Counted from the first letter of the stretch, positions 1 through 15,314 are shown. The stretch is DNA of 64,000 bases from Cumulibacter soli (GCF_004382795.1 NZ_SMSG01000002.1:1-64000), one strand, 5' to 3'. The notes: generated by a model not told the origin, from the sequence alone. Program-made: numbers and translations.

Positions 1-60
1 ATGCCCGAGGACAATAAAAAAATTGGCACTGACTTTCAAGTACGCTGTTGAGTTCTCAAA
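1..60 (-). promoter_or_regulatory. rRNA operon leader (upstream of 16S rRNA), partial
   Basis: Read on the minus strand, positions 60 to 41 give TTTGAGAACTCAACAGCGTA, which closely resembles the conserved element in the pre-16S leader of mycobacteria and other actinomycetes (GAGAACTCAATAGTGTG type). A T-rich run follows at about 14-25. The 16S gene itself would lie left of position 1 and is not in the window. The assignment is by recognition of the leader element together with the strong promoter behind it. Confidence 0.7.
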
Positions 61-114
61 GATCGGACGCACACCCAAACCCACAACCAGCAGGCCCCGG
101 AGGCAACCCGGAAA

Positions 115-143
115 ACATTACCGGGATCGTCCTACACTGTCAA
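115..143 (-). promoter_or_regulatory. rRNA operon promoter
   Basis: On the minus strand a perfect -35 TTGACA (143-138) is followed by a 17-bp spacer and a -10 TAATGT (120-115). The start of transcription would be near 107, giving a leader of at least 100 nt before the 16S gene. The near-consensus hexamers fit a growth-rate-controlled rrn promoter. Further upstream promoters (144-300) are possible but none is clear. Confidence 0.65.
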
Positions 144-698
144 TCTCCGTCTTTGCGACCTGAGTCACTCCGAATTGGAGACCTATCAGTGCCACTCTCT
201 GTTAGTGAATTCGATTCGGATTAGCGACTCGAGTTCCTATTAGGAAGTGACTTCTCAAACAGTCCCGACCGCTTGGTTCCCCGTCTTCTCCCGCGGCGCC
301 CAGAAGGACAATTGCTGGAGACTGACGAATCAGCTTGGTGCCGTAGACTTCGCGAAACCTCTCACTGCTGTTCTCGGAATCGGGCCCTTGCAGGCTTATC
401 CGGTGCGTTTCCGCTTGGTGTTTCGCGTTGTTCTTGAAGCAAGGAGAACATTATGCGCATTCCGGGTTTCCGTCAACTTCTTCGCTTGTGACCTGGCGCA
501 CCGGCGGGGCTGTGAAGTCGCGCGGGCTAGCGTCGATCTCACTCGGGCGCGGGTATTTTCCTGCTATACAGGCGATGCCGTCCAGCCAGCCGGGCTGGAG
601 CGCCTGATGCCACCCGCGTGTCAGCGCATCGAGGAGAGAGCCGGGAGCCCCGCATCCAGACCGCAGCGACCTTAGATCAGCCGATCCAGCCCAAGCGC
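144..698. other. intergenic region between rrn promoter and acyltransferase
   Basis: About 550 bp with no recognisable protein-coding gene. A longer open frame at 247-675 (+) has no family features and overlaps the acyltransferase start in another frame, so I treat it as chance. The only translation-like signal is an AAGGAG (441-446) six bases before ATG 453, which opens a 12-codon frame ending at 491. Confidence 0.5.
453..491 (+). CDS. possible 12-codon micro-ORF with strong ribosome binding site
   Basis: ATG 453 follows AAGGAG at an ideal 6-nt distance and opens a frame reading MRIPGFRQLLRL before TGA at 489-491. There is no family to recognise. It could be a leader peptide for the downstream acyltransferase, a remnant of a lost gene whose start survived, or chance. 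The distance to the acyltransferase start at 699 (about 200 nt) leaves room for a regulated leader, but no terminator-like hairpin is obvious. Confidence 0.2.
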   Translation: MRIPGFRQLLRL

Positions 699-2732
699 AT
701 GGAATCGCCCACCTCGGCACACCGGTGGGACGTCCAAGGCATGCGAGCGCTGGCCGTCATCACAGTGGTCCTCTTCCACGGCGGCGTCGACATGCCGGGC
801 GGTTTCGTCGCGGTCGACGTGTTCTTCGTTATTTCCGGATACGTGATCACGGCCATGCTGCTGCGTCAGCTGGTCCGTTCCTCGCGGATCAAGATCCGCG
901 AGTTCTATGTCCGACGGATCCGGCGATTGATGCCGGCACTCGCGCTGATGCTGGTCGGCACGCTCCTGGGTTCAGCGTTACTGCAGTCCCCCTTCGGGTT
1001 TCAACAGGACACCGCTGCGGTCGGTATCGGCGCATCGATCTGGACCGGCAATATTGCGATCCTCGGCCGCGTCGGGGGCTACTTCGACCGCGCCGCAGAC
1101 GAGTTGCCGCTGCTGCACACCTGGTCACTGTCGGTAGAGGAACAGTTCTATCTCGTGTTCCCGTTCTTGCTGCTGCTCGCGTGGCGGCTGGCTCGGGGAC
1201 GTATTCGTACCGTCACGCTGAGCGTGCTGTTCGTCAGCGCGGCGTCCTTCGTCTTCTCGCTGTCCACGTCGTACGACCTCGTCGACAGCATCTCGTCGGG
1301 CTCGCAGTTCGCGTACTACATGACGCCGACTCGCGCATGGGAGTTCGGTGCCGGCATCCTGGTGGCGCTCGCGCTGCACCAGGGCTACACGATCGCAGCG
1401 TACATAGCGAAACCGCTCGCCATTTTCGGTCTGGCCGGGCTGGTCGGGTGCTTCTACTGGATCGATTCGACGATGCCGTTCCCCGGGTGGGTGGCTCTTG
1501 CCCCGGTAGCGTTCACCGGGCTGCTGATCATCACCGGCACCAGTGGCGGGCCGGTGACCGACCTGTTGTCGTGCAAGCCCATGACGTGGATCGGCGATCG
1601 TTCGTACGGCTGGTACCTATGGCACTGGCCATTCATCGTCTTCGCGTCGCTACTGTGGCCGACGTCCGAATCGGCGGTCCTGCTCGCTGGATTCGTGGCC
1701 ATTGTCCCCGCCTGGCTGAGTTACCGGTTCGTAGAAGAACCGATCCGACGAGGGACGTTCCGCCTGCGTCGGCGTACGGCGGACCGCCCGCCGTCGACCG
1801 GGGTTGTGCGCGTGGCAGCTGCGGCGATGCTGCTTCCGCTGCTGGTGTTCCTGGCCTACGGGTATGGGACGAAACACCACTGGGGTAACGACCGCCTGAC
1901 CGACGCTGCCAAGCAGACTGAGACCTATCCGGAGGGGTACGACGAAGGTTGTCATGAGGGCGGTCCGCTCCCCGAGCGTGACCTCTCGGGCTGTACCTGG
2001 CATTCGGAGTATTCGGACACCGTGTACCTGGTCGGTGACTCGAACGCCGGAATGTATAGCGATGGTTTGATTGAGGCGACCGAGCAGACTCAGCAGCGGC
2101 TGATCGTCGGCGCGCGCAGCAGCTGCCCGTTCATCCTCGCGTCGTCGCACGCGTCGAATCTGCACACGGCCGATTGCGATGAGTACGTCGACGAGACGTT
2201 GACCTGGCTCACTGAGCGGCCGCCGGGAACGGTGGTCATCTCGGCGGCGGCCTCGGAGATTCTCAACGACGGGACCACGCTGGAAGATCCGAACACCGGC
2301 AAGGTCGCCGAGACCGCCGAGAAGAAAGCCAGCCTGTGGGACACCGCGCTGAGTTCGGTGATCAGTAAGTTGCGTTCGGCCGGACATGACGTGGTCGTAA
2401 TCGGCGTCATTCCGCACTTCTACAACCCTGGTGGCGGTTATTGGACGACCGCACACTGCGCGCTCATCGATTTCGCGCAGTCAAGCGCGCAGTGTGGCGC
2501 GACGCAGAGTCGTAGCGACGCCGACGAGCTGCAGTCGCTTCCGCTGCAGGCGGAGCACGATGCGGCGGAGCAGGCCGGTGCGTCGTACCTCGATCTACGC
2601 GACGAGTTGTGTCCGGACGGGGTGTGTCAGACCGTCCGCGACGACACGTTCATGTATCGCGACGGCAAACACATCTCGAAGGCGGCCAGCGCGCAACTCG
2701 CCCCGCAACTCGCTGCGGCGATCAGCGGTTGA
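699..2732 (+). CDS. membrane O-acyltransferase with C-terminal SGNH domain (OatA-like)
   Basis: Multi-pass acyltransferase-3 family protein of 677 aa that moves acyl groups, usually acetyl, onto an extracytoplasmic glycan such as peptidoglycan or a surface polysaccharide. The N-terminal third has the family hallmark around His27 (VLFHGG) followed by GFVAVDVFFVISGY, then about ten hydrophobic segments to residue 390. The C-terminal part is an SGNH hydrolase-like domain with GDSN near residue 445 and a D-x-x-H-like DGKH near 655. I prefer ATG 699 because family members start shortly before the W/R-D-V/I-Q-G-L/M-R-A motif; GTG 618 is the longer alternative. Its last 11 bp overlap convergent tyrS. 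The acceptor glycan cannot be inferred. Confidence 0.85.
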   Translation: MESPTSAHRWDVQGMRALAVITVVLFHGGVDMPGGFVAVDVFFVISGYVITAMLLRQLVRSSRIKIREFYVRRIRRLMPALALMLVGTLLGSALLQSPFGFQQDTAAVGIGASIWTGNIAILGRVGGYFDRAADELPLLHTWSLSVEEQFYLVFPFLLLLAWRLARGRIRTVTLSVLFVSAASFVFSLSTSYDLVDSISSGSQFAYYMTPTRAWEFGAGILVALALHQGYTIAAYIAKPLAIFGLAGLVGCFYWIDSTMPFPGWVALAPVAFTGLLIITGTSGGPVTDLLSCKPMTWIGDRSYGWYLWHWPFIVFASLLWPTSESAVLLAGFVAIVPAWLSYRFVEEPIRRGTFRLRRRTADRPPSTGVVRVAAAAMLLPLLVFLAYGYGTKHHWGNDRLTDAAKQTETYPEGYDEGCHEGGPLPERDLSGCTWHSEYSDTVYLVGDSNAGMYSDGLIEATEQTQQRLIVGARSSCPFILASSHASNLHTADCDEYVDETLTWLTERPPGTVVISAAASEILNDGTTLEDPNTGKVAETAEKKASLWDTALSSVISKLRSAGHDVVVIGVIPHFYNPGGGYWTTAHCALIDFAQSSAQCGATQSRSDADELQSLPLQAEHDAAEQAGASYLDLRDELCPDGVCQTVRDDTFMYRDGKHISKAASAQLAPQLAAAISG

Positions 2733-3999
2733 GCCGCACTCCCTTGACCTGACGCTTTCCGCGCCGCAGCACGATCAGTCCGCCAGAGAGCAGGTCGGAT
2801 TCGGCGAGCACCGCGTCGGTCTCACTCACTCGCTGATTGTTGAGGTAGGCGCCGCCCTCCGTGATCGCGCGGCGGGCATCGCCAAGCCCCTTGGCCAGGC
2901 CGCTGTCGCGGAACAGTTCGGCCAGACTCGGCAGTTGCGCTGAGTCCACGGTGACGTCAATCAACCCTGCTTCGTTCAGCGCGGCCGCCAGCGTCGAGTC
3001 GGGCAATTCCGCAAGTTCGGCGCGGCCGAATAGGGCGCGTCCGGCGAGGTCTGCGGCCTCTAACTCTTCGGCGCCGTGCACCAGCGTGGTGAGTTCGTCG
3101 GCGAGCGCGCGCTGCGGGATGCGCAGGTGCGGCTTATCGGCGCCTTGCGCGATGAGATCTTCGATTTCCTCCCGTGGTTTGAGGCTGAATGCCTTCATCC
3201 ACCGTTCGATGTCCCGGTCATCCGCGCCGAGCCAGAATTGGTGGAAGGCGTACGGCGAGAACATCTCGGCATCCAGCCAGACCGCACCGCCGGCGGTCTT
3301 GCCGAACTTGGTTCCATCCGCCTTGGTAATGAGTTTCGTCGACATCGCGTGCACCGTCGCGCCTTCGACCCGGCGGATGAGGTCGACGCCCGAGGTGAGG
3401 TTGCCCCACTGATCCGATCCCCCCGTCTGTAGCGCACATCCGTACCGACGGTATAGCTCGAGGTAATCCATCCCCTGCAGGATCTGGTAACTGAATTCCG
3501 TGTAGCTCAGCCCAGCATCGGAGGCGAGCCGGGTACTGACCGCCTCCTTCGCCAGCATCTTGCCGACCCGGAAGTGTTTGCCGACGTCCCGCAGGAAGTC
3601 GATTGCGGACAGCGGTCCGGTCCAATCCAGGTTATTGACCATGACCGCGGCGTTCTCGCCCTCGAAGTCGAGGAACTTCGACACCTGCCCCTGCAACCGC
3701 GTCACCCATTCAGCGACGAGTTCCTTCGGGTTCAGCTGGCGCTCAGCGTTCCGTCCGCCTGGATCCCCAATCAGGCCGGTCGATCCGCCGACCAACGCGA
3801 TGGGTCGGTGGCCAGCTCGCTGAAACCGCATCAAGGTGATCAGTTGCAGCAGGTTCCCGTGATGCAGGCTCGGTGCAGTCGGATCGAATCCGATGTAGAG
3901 GGTGATCGGCCCGTCGTCCAGCGCGGCGCGTAACGCGTCGATGTCAGTGGTGTCGGCGATCAGATCTCGCCAGGCAAGATCGTCGAGCAGGTGGGTCAT
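2722..3999 (-). CDS. tyrS: tyrosine--tRNA ligase
   Basis: Class I aminoacyl-tRNA synthetase charging tRNA-Tyr with tyrosine in the cytoplasm. The 425-aa protein has the HIGH-type signature HHGN at residues 46-49, the KMSKS-type loop KFGKT near 231, and a C-terminal S4 RNA-binding domain (about 360-425). An in-frame ATG at 4020 would add seven residues (MMMMRKR), but ATG 3999 is preceded by a purine-rich GAGGAAGAGG and gives the normal N-terminus. It is the last gene of the minus-strand arginine-mpg-tyrS run, 35 bp after mpg, and its stop lies inside the convergent acyltransferase gene. The mpg-tyrS adjacency is also seen in mycobacteria. Confidence 0.97.
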   Translation of the reverse strand: MTHLLDDLAWRDLIADTTDIDALRAALDDGPITLYIGFDPTAPSLHHGNLLQLITLMRFQRAGHRPIALVGGSTGLIGDPGGRNAERQLNPKELVAEWVTRLQGQVSKFLDFEGENAAVMVNNLDWTGPLSAIDFLRDVGKHFRVGKMLAKEAVSTRLASDAGLSYTEFSYQILQGMDYLELYRRYGCALQTGGSDQWGNLTSGVDLIRRVEGATVHAMSTKLITKADGTKFGKTAGGAVWLDAEMFSPYAFHQFWLGADDRDIERWMKAFSLKPREEIEDLIAQGADKPHLRIPQRALADELTTLVHGAEELEAADLAGRALFGRAELAELPDSTLAAALNEAGLIDVTVDSAQLPSLAELFRDSGLAKGLGDARRAITEGGAYLNNQRVSETDAVLAESDLLSGGLIVLRRGKRQVKGVRLNR

Positions 4000-4034
4000 C
4001 CTCTTCCTCATCATCATCAAGTAAACGTGCGGCG

Positions 4035-4670
4035 TTAAGAGTCTATTGAGCGCGCCGCGCGCCCGTCGACGGGTTCGGCACGCGGCGAGCGACGGTACGT
4101 CGACACGGACCTATCGGCGCTCGCCCAGAATCGCCACGGCACATCGGGCGCGAGGCGGACGCCGACCCGCGGGCCAGCGCTGATCTGCAGCCGCACACCG
4201 TCACTGAATAGTTGTACGTCGCTGTCGGCGTCGCACAAGTCGGCTCCGGCCTGAGTCATGGTCAGTCCTAATGCTCGTGCGAGCAGCCCTGGCCCGCGGG
4301 CCAGGTGATCGGCATCTCGAGCGTTGGCGCGACGCCGGGCCGCGATCACCTCACCGTCCAGGACCCGCGCCGCCCTGATCAGCACACCGCCGGCCTGGCC
4401 GTCGATGTGACTCACCGCGTTCACGCAGTGGTGGATGCCGTGCGAGAGGTACACGTACAGATGGCCTGGCTCACCGAACATCACCTCATTGCGGGGCGTG
4501 CGTCCGCGATAGGTGTGTGAGGCGGGATCGTCCTGACGATAGGCCTCGGTCTCGGTGATTCTGGCGGTCACGGTTTCGCCGCCTGCGCGTGAGCTGATGA
4601 GCGCACCTATGAGTTCCGGCGCGACCACAGTTGGATCGCGCCGGAAGAACTCACGCGGTAACGATCGCAC
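4035..4670 (-). CDS. mpg: 3-methyladenine DNA glycosylase (AAG/MPG family)
   Basis: Base-excision repair glycosylase of the mammalian AAG/MPG fold that removes alkylated purines. It is 211 aa from GTG 4670, the normal family size. The family features are the ITETEAY segment with the catalytic glutamate, SHTYRGRTPRN, and the YLSHGIHHCVN region. The open frame extends upstream into argH, but GTG 4670, two bases after the argH stop, is the only sensible start. No strong Shine-Dalgarno is visible, so translation is probably coupled to argH. It sits between argH and tyrS. Confidence 0.93.
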   Translation of the reverse strand: MRSLPREFFRRDPTVVAPELIGALISSRAGGETVTARITETEAYRQDDPASHTYRGRTPRNEVMFGEPGHLYVYLSHGIHHCVNAVSHIDGQAGGVLIRAARVLDGEVIAARRRANARDADHLARGPGLLARALGLTMTQAGADLCDADSDVQLFSDGVRLQISAGPRVGVRLAPDVPWRFWASADRSVSTYRRSPRAEPVDGRAARSIDS

Positions 4671-4672
4671 GC

Positions 4673-6091
4673 TTACGCCGGATCGATAAACGCCCGCTGA
4701 GCGGCGATCGACGCCTTGATGCCGTCGATCTGCGCAAGGACCGATGACGGCGCAGTCCCGCCGTGCGTAGAACGCGCCGCGAGCGCGCCGTCCACGGTGA
4801 GCACCGAAAGCACGTCGCTGGTCAGCCGGGAGTCGATGGCGGCGAGGTCCGCGGCGCTGAGGTCGTACAGTTCGCACCCACGTTCATCACATGCGGCGAC
4901 GGCGGCACCGCTGATCTCGTGCGCGTCTCGGAACGGAATCCCCTGCCGTACCAGCCATTCCGCAACGTCGGTCGCCAGCGCATGGCCGGCGCCGGCGCCG
5001 CGCGAGACTGCATCGGTGTTCACCGTCATCGTGGCGATCATGCCCGATACGGCCGGCAACAGCATCAGCAATTGCTCGACCGAATCGAAGGTGCACTCCT
5101 TGTCCTCCTGCAGATCGCGGTCGTACGCGAGCGGCAGCGCCTTGAGCGTGGTCAGCAGCGACATCAGGTTGCCGACAAATCGTCCGGATTTCCCACGGGC
5201 GAGCTCACCGATGTCGGGGTTCTTTTTCTGCGGCATGATCGAGGATCCGGTCGCCCAAGAATCGTGCAATGATACCCACCCGAACTCGGTGGTGTTCCAC
5301 AGCACGACCTCTTCGCCGATTCGCGAGAGGTGGACGCCGATCAGCGCTGCGGTGAACAGGAACTCCGCGACGTAGTCGCGATCCGACACGGCGTCGATCG
5401 AGTTGTCGGCCGGACGGTCGAACCCCAGTTCGGCAGCGACCGCAACCGGGTCCAGCGCGAGCGAGGATCCGGCCAGCGCGCCGGCGCCGAGCGGGCTTAC
5501 CGCGGCGCGGCGATCCCAGTCGCGCAGGCGATCGACGTCGCGGGCAAAGGCGTGCACATGCGCGAGCAACTGATGCGCGAACAGGATCGGCTGCGCATGC
5601 TGCAGGTGCGTCATACCGGGCGCGACGACGTCGCGGTACTCCTCCGCTTTCGCCAGCAGCGCTTGTTGCAGCGTGATGAGTTCGCGCACGATCGACCGCA
5701 CGTTATCGCGCAGGTATAGCCGCAGGTCCGTGGCCACCTGGTCATTGCGACTACGGCCAGCGCGCAGTTTCCCTCCCAGCGCTCCCAACCGCTCGATCAG
5801 CCCGCGTTCCAGGGCGGTGTGCACGTCCTCGTCGGCCTCGGTTCCGACGAATGAACCGCTGGCGACGTCCTTCTCCAGGTCGTCTAGCGCGGTGAGCATG
5901 CGGTCGAGTTCTACGTCATCGAGCAGACCCGCGGCCTTCAGTACCCGCGCGTGTGCGCGTGACCCCTGCAGGTCGTACTTCGCTAGGCGCCAGTCGAAAT
6001 GCACTGACAGCGATAGCGCGACCATCTCAGGCGATGGACCGGCGGAGAATCGGCCACCCCACAACCGGGTGCTCTGATCACTCTGCTCCAT
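4673..6091 (-). CDS. argH: argininosuccinate lyase
   Basis: Last step of arginine synthesis, splitting argininosuccinate into arginine and fumarate; cytoplasmic homotetramer of the fumarase/aspartase superfamily. The 472-aa protein carries the superfamily signature [12 protein letters not shown] (about residue 270) whose serine is the catalytic acid/base. ATG 6091 is chosen because GGAGGA lies five bases upstream; the open frame continues 12 codons further without a better site. It follows argR after 75 bp, unlike the 4-bp overlaps between the other arg genes. In many actinomycetes argG sits in this position; it is missing here. Confidence 0.97.
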   Translation of the reverse strand: MEQSDQSTRLWGGRFSAGPSPEMVALSLSVHFDWRLAKYDLQGSRAHARVLKAAGLLDDVELDRMLTALDDLEKDVASGSFVGTEADEDVHTALERGLIERLGALGGKLRAGRSRNDQVATDLRLYLRDNVRSIVRELITLQQALLAKAEEYRDVVAPGMTHLQHAQPILFAHQLLAHVHAFARDVDRLRDWDRRAAVSPLGAGALAGSSLALDPVAVAAELGFDRPADNSIDAVSDRDYVAEFLFTAALIGVHLSRIGEEVVLWNTTEFGWVSLHDSWATGSSIMPQKKNPDIGELARGKSGRFVGNLMSLLTTLKALPLAYDRDLQEDKECTFDSVEQLLMLLPAVSGMIATMTVNTDAVSRGAGAGHALATDVAEWLVRQGIPFRDAHEISGAAVAACDERGCELYDLSAADLAAIDSRLTSDVLSVLTVDGALAARSTHGGTAPSSVLAQIDGIKASIAAQRAFIDPA

Positions 6092-6166
6092 GTTTCCTCC
6101 AGCTGTGCGACGGCCGGGTTCGGCCACGTCGTGTGGTTGTTTTCGTGTGATGGTGGTGATGCGTAC

Positions 6167-8713
<2,547 letters not shown>

Positions 8714-8717
<4 letters not shown>

Positions 8718-9648
8718 GAGTGGTGCACATCCTTCTGTTCTGAAGTGGCGGTGGGATTATCGGGTAGCAGCGGGATATCAGGCAAAACCATGGTGCCGTT
8801 GCCTTCGTCGGTGAAGATCTCCAGCAGCACCGAGTGCGCCTCGCGACCATCGATCACAGATGCGGCGGGGACCCCGCCCTCTACCGCACGCAAGCATGCT
8901 TCCATCTTCGGGATCATGCCGGATTCCAGTGATGGCAGCAAAGCGCGTAGATCACTGACCTTGATCTCGCTGCGCAGCGACGACTTATCCGGCCAGTCGG
9001 TGTAGAGACCCTCGACGTCGGTGAGCACGACGAGCTTTCGCGCGCCGAGAGCGGTCGCCAGCGCGCCCGCCGCCGTGTCCGCGTTCAGATTGTGGATCAC
9101 GCCGTCTGCATCGGGCGCGACCGTCGATACCACCGGGATCCGGCCTGCGTTGATGACGTCGTCGATCGCGCCCGGGTTGACCTCCGCGACGTCGCCGACC
9201 TGGCCGATGTCGACCTGGACGCCATCCACGGTGGCGGTGCGACGGACGGCCGTGAACAACCGGGCATCTTCACCGGACATCCCCACAGCGTGCGGGCCAT
9301 GCGCGTTGATCAGTCCGACCAATTCGCGCTGGACCTGTCCGACAAGCACCATCCGCACGACGTCCATGCTCTCGGCGGTCGTCACCCGCAGTCCCCCGCG
9401 GAACTCAGATTCGATGCCGAACTTGTCCAGCATCGCGCTGATCTGCGGGCCGCCGCCGTGCACCACGACCGGTCGGATCCCCACGGTATGTAGGAACACC
9501 ATGTCCTGCGCGAACGCGCGCTTCAGGTTCTCGTTGGTCATCGCATTGCCGCCGTACTTGACGACGATCATCTCGCCGCGGAACTTCTCCAGCCACGGCA
9601 ACGCTTCGATCAGGACTGCGGCCTTATCAGCGGCAGTAGGAATGCTCG

Positions 9649-9652
<4 letters not shown>
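8714..9652 (-). CDS. argB: acetylglutamate kinase
   Basis: Phosphorylates N-acetylglutamate, usually the arginine-feedback-inhibited step. The 312-aa amino-acid-kinase-fold protein has KYGGNAM near residue 33 for phosphoryl transfer and the glycine loop HGGGPQI for the acyl substrate. An N-terminal extension before the kinase core (residues 1-28) resembles the helix found in arginine-sensitive hexameric enzymes, so feedback control is likely (inference). Four-base overlaps join it to argJ and argD. Confidence 0.96.
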
Positions 9653-11857
<2,205 letters not shown>

Positions 11858-11860
<3 letters not shown>

Positions 11861-14359
11861 CCCGTAGGGGGTGGCGCCGTCGTCGATCTCCGCAGGCGCC
11901 TCGGGGACGCTCGCCGTCATCAGCGTGCCGTCCTGGCGGCGACCTCCGATCAGGGGTTCGCTGCCGATCACACCCGCGATGCGCTCGCCTTGATCTTGCA
12001 GCTCAACACTGCGCGGGACACCTGGTAGGACCCGGTGCGGCGTACCGCGCACCGTAACCTCCACCTCGCCAGTCGAGACGAACTCGATCGCGCGCTGTTG
12101 CAGCGTCACTTCCAAGCGGCTGCCGCGCACGGTCAGCACGAATCTCATCCGCGGCCACTGTGCGGGCAATCGCGGGTCGAACGACAGTGCACCGTCATAG
12201 TCACGCATACCGGCGAACCCAAACACCAGCGCGCTCCACACACCGCCGGCCGACGCCACGTGCACGCCGTCACTGGTGTTGCCGTGCAGGTCGGCCAAAT
12301 CGACGAACAGCCCGTGCAGGAAATACCGCAGCGCCATGTCGTGATACCCGACCTCGGCCGCGATGACGGACTGCACCACAGCAGATAGCGTGGAGTCTCC
12401 TGTGGTGATCGGGTCGTAGTACTCGAAGTTCGCGCGCTTCTGTTCCTTGGTGAAGTGATCGCCTTGCAGGAACAGCGCCAGAACAACGTCCGCCTGCTTG
12501 AGCACCTGGCGCCGGTAGATCACCAACGGGTGGTAGTGCAGAAGCAACGGCTTGTTCTCGGGCGGCGTCGAAGCGAGGTCCCATAACTCACGGTCTAGGA
12601 AGTGGTCGTCCTGCGGGTGGATGCCGAGCGCTTCGTCGTACGGAATCGTCATCCCCTCCGCGGCTGCGGCCCATTCGTCGACCTCATGCACTTCCAGGCC
12701 GACCCGCTCGACCATCCGGGCGTACGCCGTCGGGTCTTCACCCTGCAGCGCACGCACTTGCCGGCTGGCGTGGCGCAGGTTGAATCGCGCCATGACGTTG
12801 GTGAACAGGTTGTTGTTCACCACAGTCGTGTACTCATCCGGGCCGGTGACGCCGTGGATGTGGAACTCGCGATTGCCGTTATTGCGCCAGAACCCGAGAT
12901 CAGCGAACATCCGGGCGGTTTCGACCAGAATGTCGATCCCCTCCCGGCGCACGAAGGCCTCGTCATCAGTGACCATGCCGTAGCGCACCAACGCGTACGC
13001 GACGTCCGCGTTGATGTGGTATTGCGCGGTTCCCGCGGCGTAGTACGCCGACGCTTCCTCACCGTTGATCGTGCGCCACGGGAACAACGCGCCGCGCTGC
13101 GATAATTCGCGTGCACGTTCGCGCGCCGCCGGGAGCATGTTCCACCGAAACCGCAGCAGGTTTCGGGCCATCGAGGGAGCCGTGTAGGTCAGGAACGGCA
13201 TCACGTAAACCTCGGTGTCCCAGAAGTAGTGCCCCTCGTACCCGGACCCGGTCACCCCCTTGGCTGCTACGCCGAGTTGGTCGGCGCGGGCGCTCGCCTG
13301 CGCTAATTGGTAGATATTCCAGCGGATGGCCTGTTGAATCGCCGGGTCGGCGTCGACCTCAACATCCGAGGCGGCCCAGAAGTCGGCGAGCCACTCGCGC
13401 TGCTCGTTCTCGTAGGTATCGATGCCGTGATCACGCACGCGGTCGAGGGTGCGACGCACCCGGTCGACGAGCTCGCGTACGGGCACACCGCGCGAGGTGT
13501 GGTAGGCCGCAACCTTGTGGATCGTGATCGACTGCCCTTGCACCGCGTGGATCCGGTACACCTTCTTGGCGAAGTCGAGGTCGCTCGAATTGAGTTCTTC
13601 ATAGGCGTTCTGCGTCTCGATCGAGTGATCGGCGCCGACAGCGAGGGTCATCTGCGAGTTCACGCAGCGGAACCCGAGGATCATCCGGCGATCGGAGTAC
13701 CAATCCAGTTGCGGTTCGAGCACTCGACCTTCGAACACGGCAGCCTTGCGAGGATCAAACTTGGCACCCATCGCGTGCGCGGGTACGTGGTACTCGTCGC
13801 GGCCGTCCTGGCGATTCAGGATCTGCGAGGACACCACGATGGGGGCGTCGCCATCGAGCATGGTCAGTTCGATGGACATGATCGCCAGGTGTCGCTGCGT
13901 GAACGAGACCATCCGCTTGGAGGTAATTCGCACCCGCTTGCCGGCCGGAGTACGCCAGACGATGTCCCGGCGCAGCACACCTTCGGTGAAACTCAGCGTG
14001 CGCTCGTACTGCTCCAGGTCGGCCGTCGCCAGCAACAGCGGCTCGTCGTCGACGTATAGCTTCATCACCTTCGCATCGGGGACGTTCACGATCGTCTGAC
14101 CGGTGCGCGCGAATCCGAAAGCTTCTTCCGCGTGCCGGATCGCCCAGGTTTCGTGGAATCCGTTGACGAAGGTCCCGTGTACCGATGCCTCACGGCCTTC
14201 TTCGGGGTTTCCCCGCATGCCGAGGTAGCCGTTGCCGACGGCGAACAGCGATTCGGTCGTTCCGAGGTCCGCGCCGTCGTATGCCGTCTCACGCAGCGCC
14301 CACGGATCGACCGGGAAACGGCTGCGATTCAGCGGGTCAATGAACTGGTCTGTGTTCAA
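11858..14359 (-). CDS. glycoside hydrolase family 65 disaccharide phosphorylase (maltose/trehalose/kojibiose type)
   Basis: Cytoplasmic inverting phosphorylase family that splits alpha-linked glucose disaccharides with phosphate to beta-glucose 1-phosphate and glucose. The 833-aa length fits. The N-terminal sandwich domain ends near 270 and the (alpha/alpha)6 barrel follows; the catalytic acid is near Glu509 in GVTGPDEYT, and YWDTE-like HYFWDTEVY lies near 365. The start is TTG 14359, supported by AAGGAG nine bases upstream and by abutting the phosphoglucomutase stop. Substrate linkage cannot be told from sequence alone; the beta-phosphoglucomutase neighbour supports phosphorolysis rather than hydrolysis. 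Confidence 0.9.
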
Positions 14360-15106
14360 CTAACTGCGCTCCTTGTCGTCGGTGCGCTGTGCGGTATCAA
14401 TGAGTTGGTCGAGGTCGGTGACCACCATGTCGGCACCGGCGCTGGTGAGGGCATCGGCGCCGGCGCCGCGGTCGACCCCGACAACGAGCCCGAATCGACC
14501 AGCGCGCCCTGCGGCCACCCCGGAGGTGGCGTCCTCAACGACCACGGACGTCGTCGCACTCGCCTGGGCGAGGCCGGCAGCGTGGAGGTACGTATCGGGG
14601 GCTGGCTTACCGGGTAGGCCTTGTTGTGCGGCGACCTTACCGTCGACGACGAACGCGAACCGCTCAAGCAATCCGGCGGCCTTCAGCACGTTTACCGCGT
14701 TCCGCGAGGACGAGACGATGCCCAGCACGATGGGCCGATCGCTGAGGTAGTCCAGCAGCGCGACTGACCCCGGATACGCCTGGACGCCGTCCCGCTGGAG
14801 GGTGTCCGCGAACATTTCATCTTTGAGGTTGCCCAGCCCGCTGACCGTCTCGCGGGATGATTCGGCGGCCCCGCTGCCTTCGGGCAGCATGATGCCACGC
14901 GACAGCAGGAAAGACCGGACACCGTCGTACCGCGGTTTGCCGTCGATATAGCGGAAATAGTCGTCGTCGGTGTACGCCGCCTGCTCGGGACGGGCTCCGA
15001 GAAAGGCGGTGAACATGTCCCGCCAGGCGCGCATGTGCACCTCGGCGGTCGGCGTGATTACACCATCGAGATCGAACAGGGCTGCTTGGAAATCGTCCCA
15101 ATCCAC
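14360..15106 (-). CDS. beta-phosphoglucomutase (HAD superfamily)
   Basis: Interconverts beta-glucose 1-phosphate and glucose 6-phosphate, feeding the product of the neighbouring GH65 enzyme into glycolysis. HAD motif I is FDLDGVITPT (nucleophile and acid/base aspartates), motif II is the SSS of GIVSSS, the lysine is in GKPAPD, and motif III is VVEDATSG. From GTG 15106 the protein is 248 aa, the usual size; a longer frame to 15430 has low-complexity basic sequence and is rejected. A TAGCAT hexamer seven bases before GTG 15106 suggests a leaderless start. It is coupled to the GH65 gene with no intergenic space. Confidence 0.88.
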   Translation of the reverse strand: MDWDDFQAALFDLDGVITPTAEVHMRAWRDMFTAFLGARPEQAAYTDDDYFRYIDGKPRYDGVRSFLLSRGIMLPEGSGAAESSRETVSGLGNLKDEMFADTLQRDGVQAYPGSVALLDYLSDRPIVLGIVSSSRNAVNVLKAAGLLERFAFVVDGKVAAQQGLPGKPAPDTYLHAAGLAQASATTSVVVEDATSGVAAGRAGRFGLVVGVDRGAGADALTSAGADMVVTDLDQLIDTAQRTDDKERS

Positions 15107-15314
15107 CCGCGTAATGCTACTGCGCCCGTTGAGGGCACCCCAGCGATAACCGCGCCTCACCATCGTGACCACGACCACCCACCAGCGACACCGGGTTCGG
15201 TCATCAAGTAGCGCCGTCCTATAGGAGCGTGTCGGGTCCCGCGGAGCGCGGAGCGCATTGCTGGGGCCATGAGGATGGGCAGCGCCGCCGTAGCCACATG
15301 AGAGCCGGCGCGCA
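15107..15314. other. short intergenic stretch
   Basis: 208 bp between the HNH gene stop and the phosphoglucomutase start. Apart from the TAGCAT hexamer at 15119-15114 (minus), which probably acts as a -10 for the phosphoglucomutase gene, I see no gene, terminator with T-run or repeat here. Confidence 0.4.

Noticed and set aside
247-675. 142-codon open frame upstream of the acyltransferase
   Set aside because: No start signal, no family features, ends inside the acyltransferase leader in another frame; long chance frames are common in GC-rich DNA.
1650-2456. 268-codon minus-strand frame inside the acyltransferase
   Set aside because: Antisense shadow of a clear family member; arginine-rich sequence without motifs.
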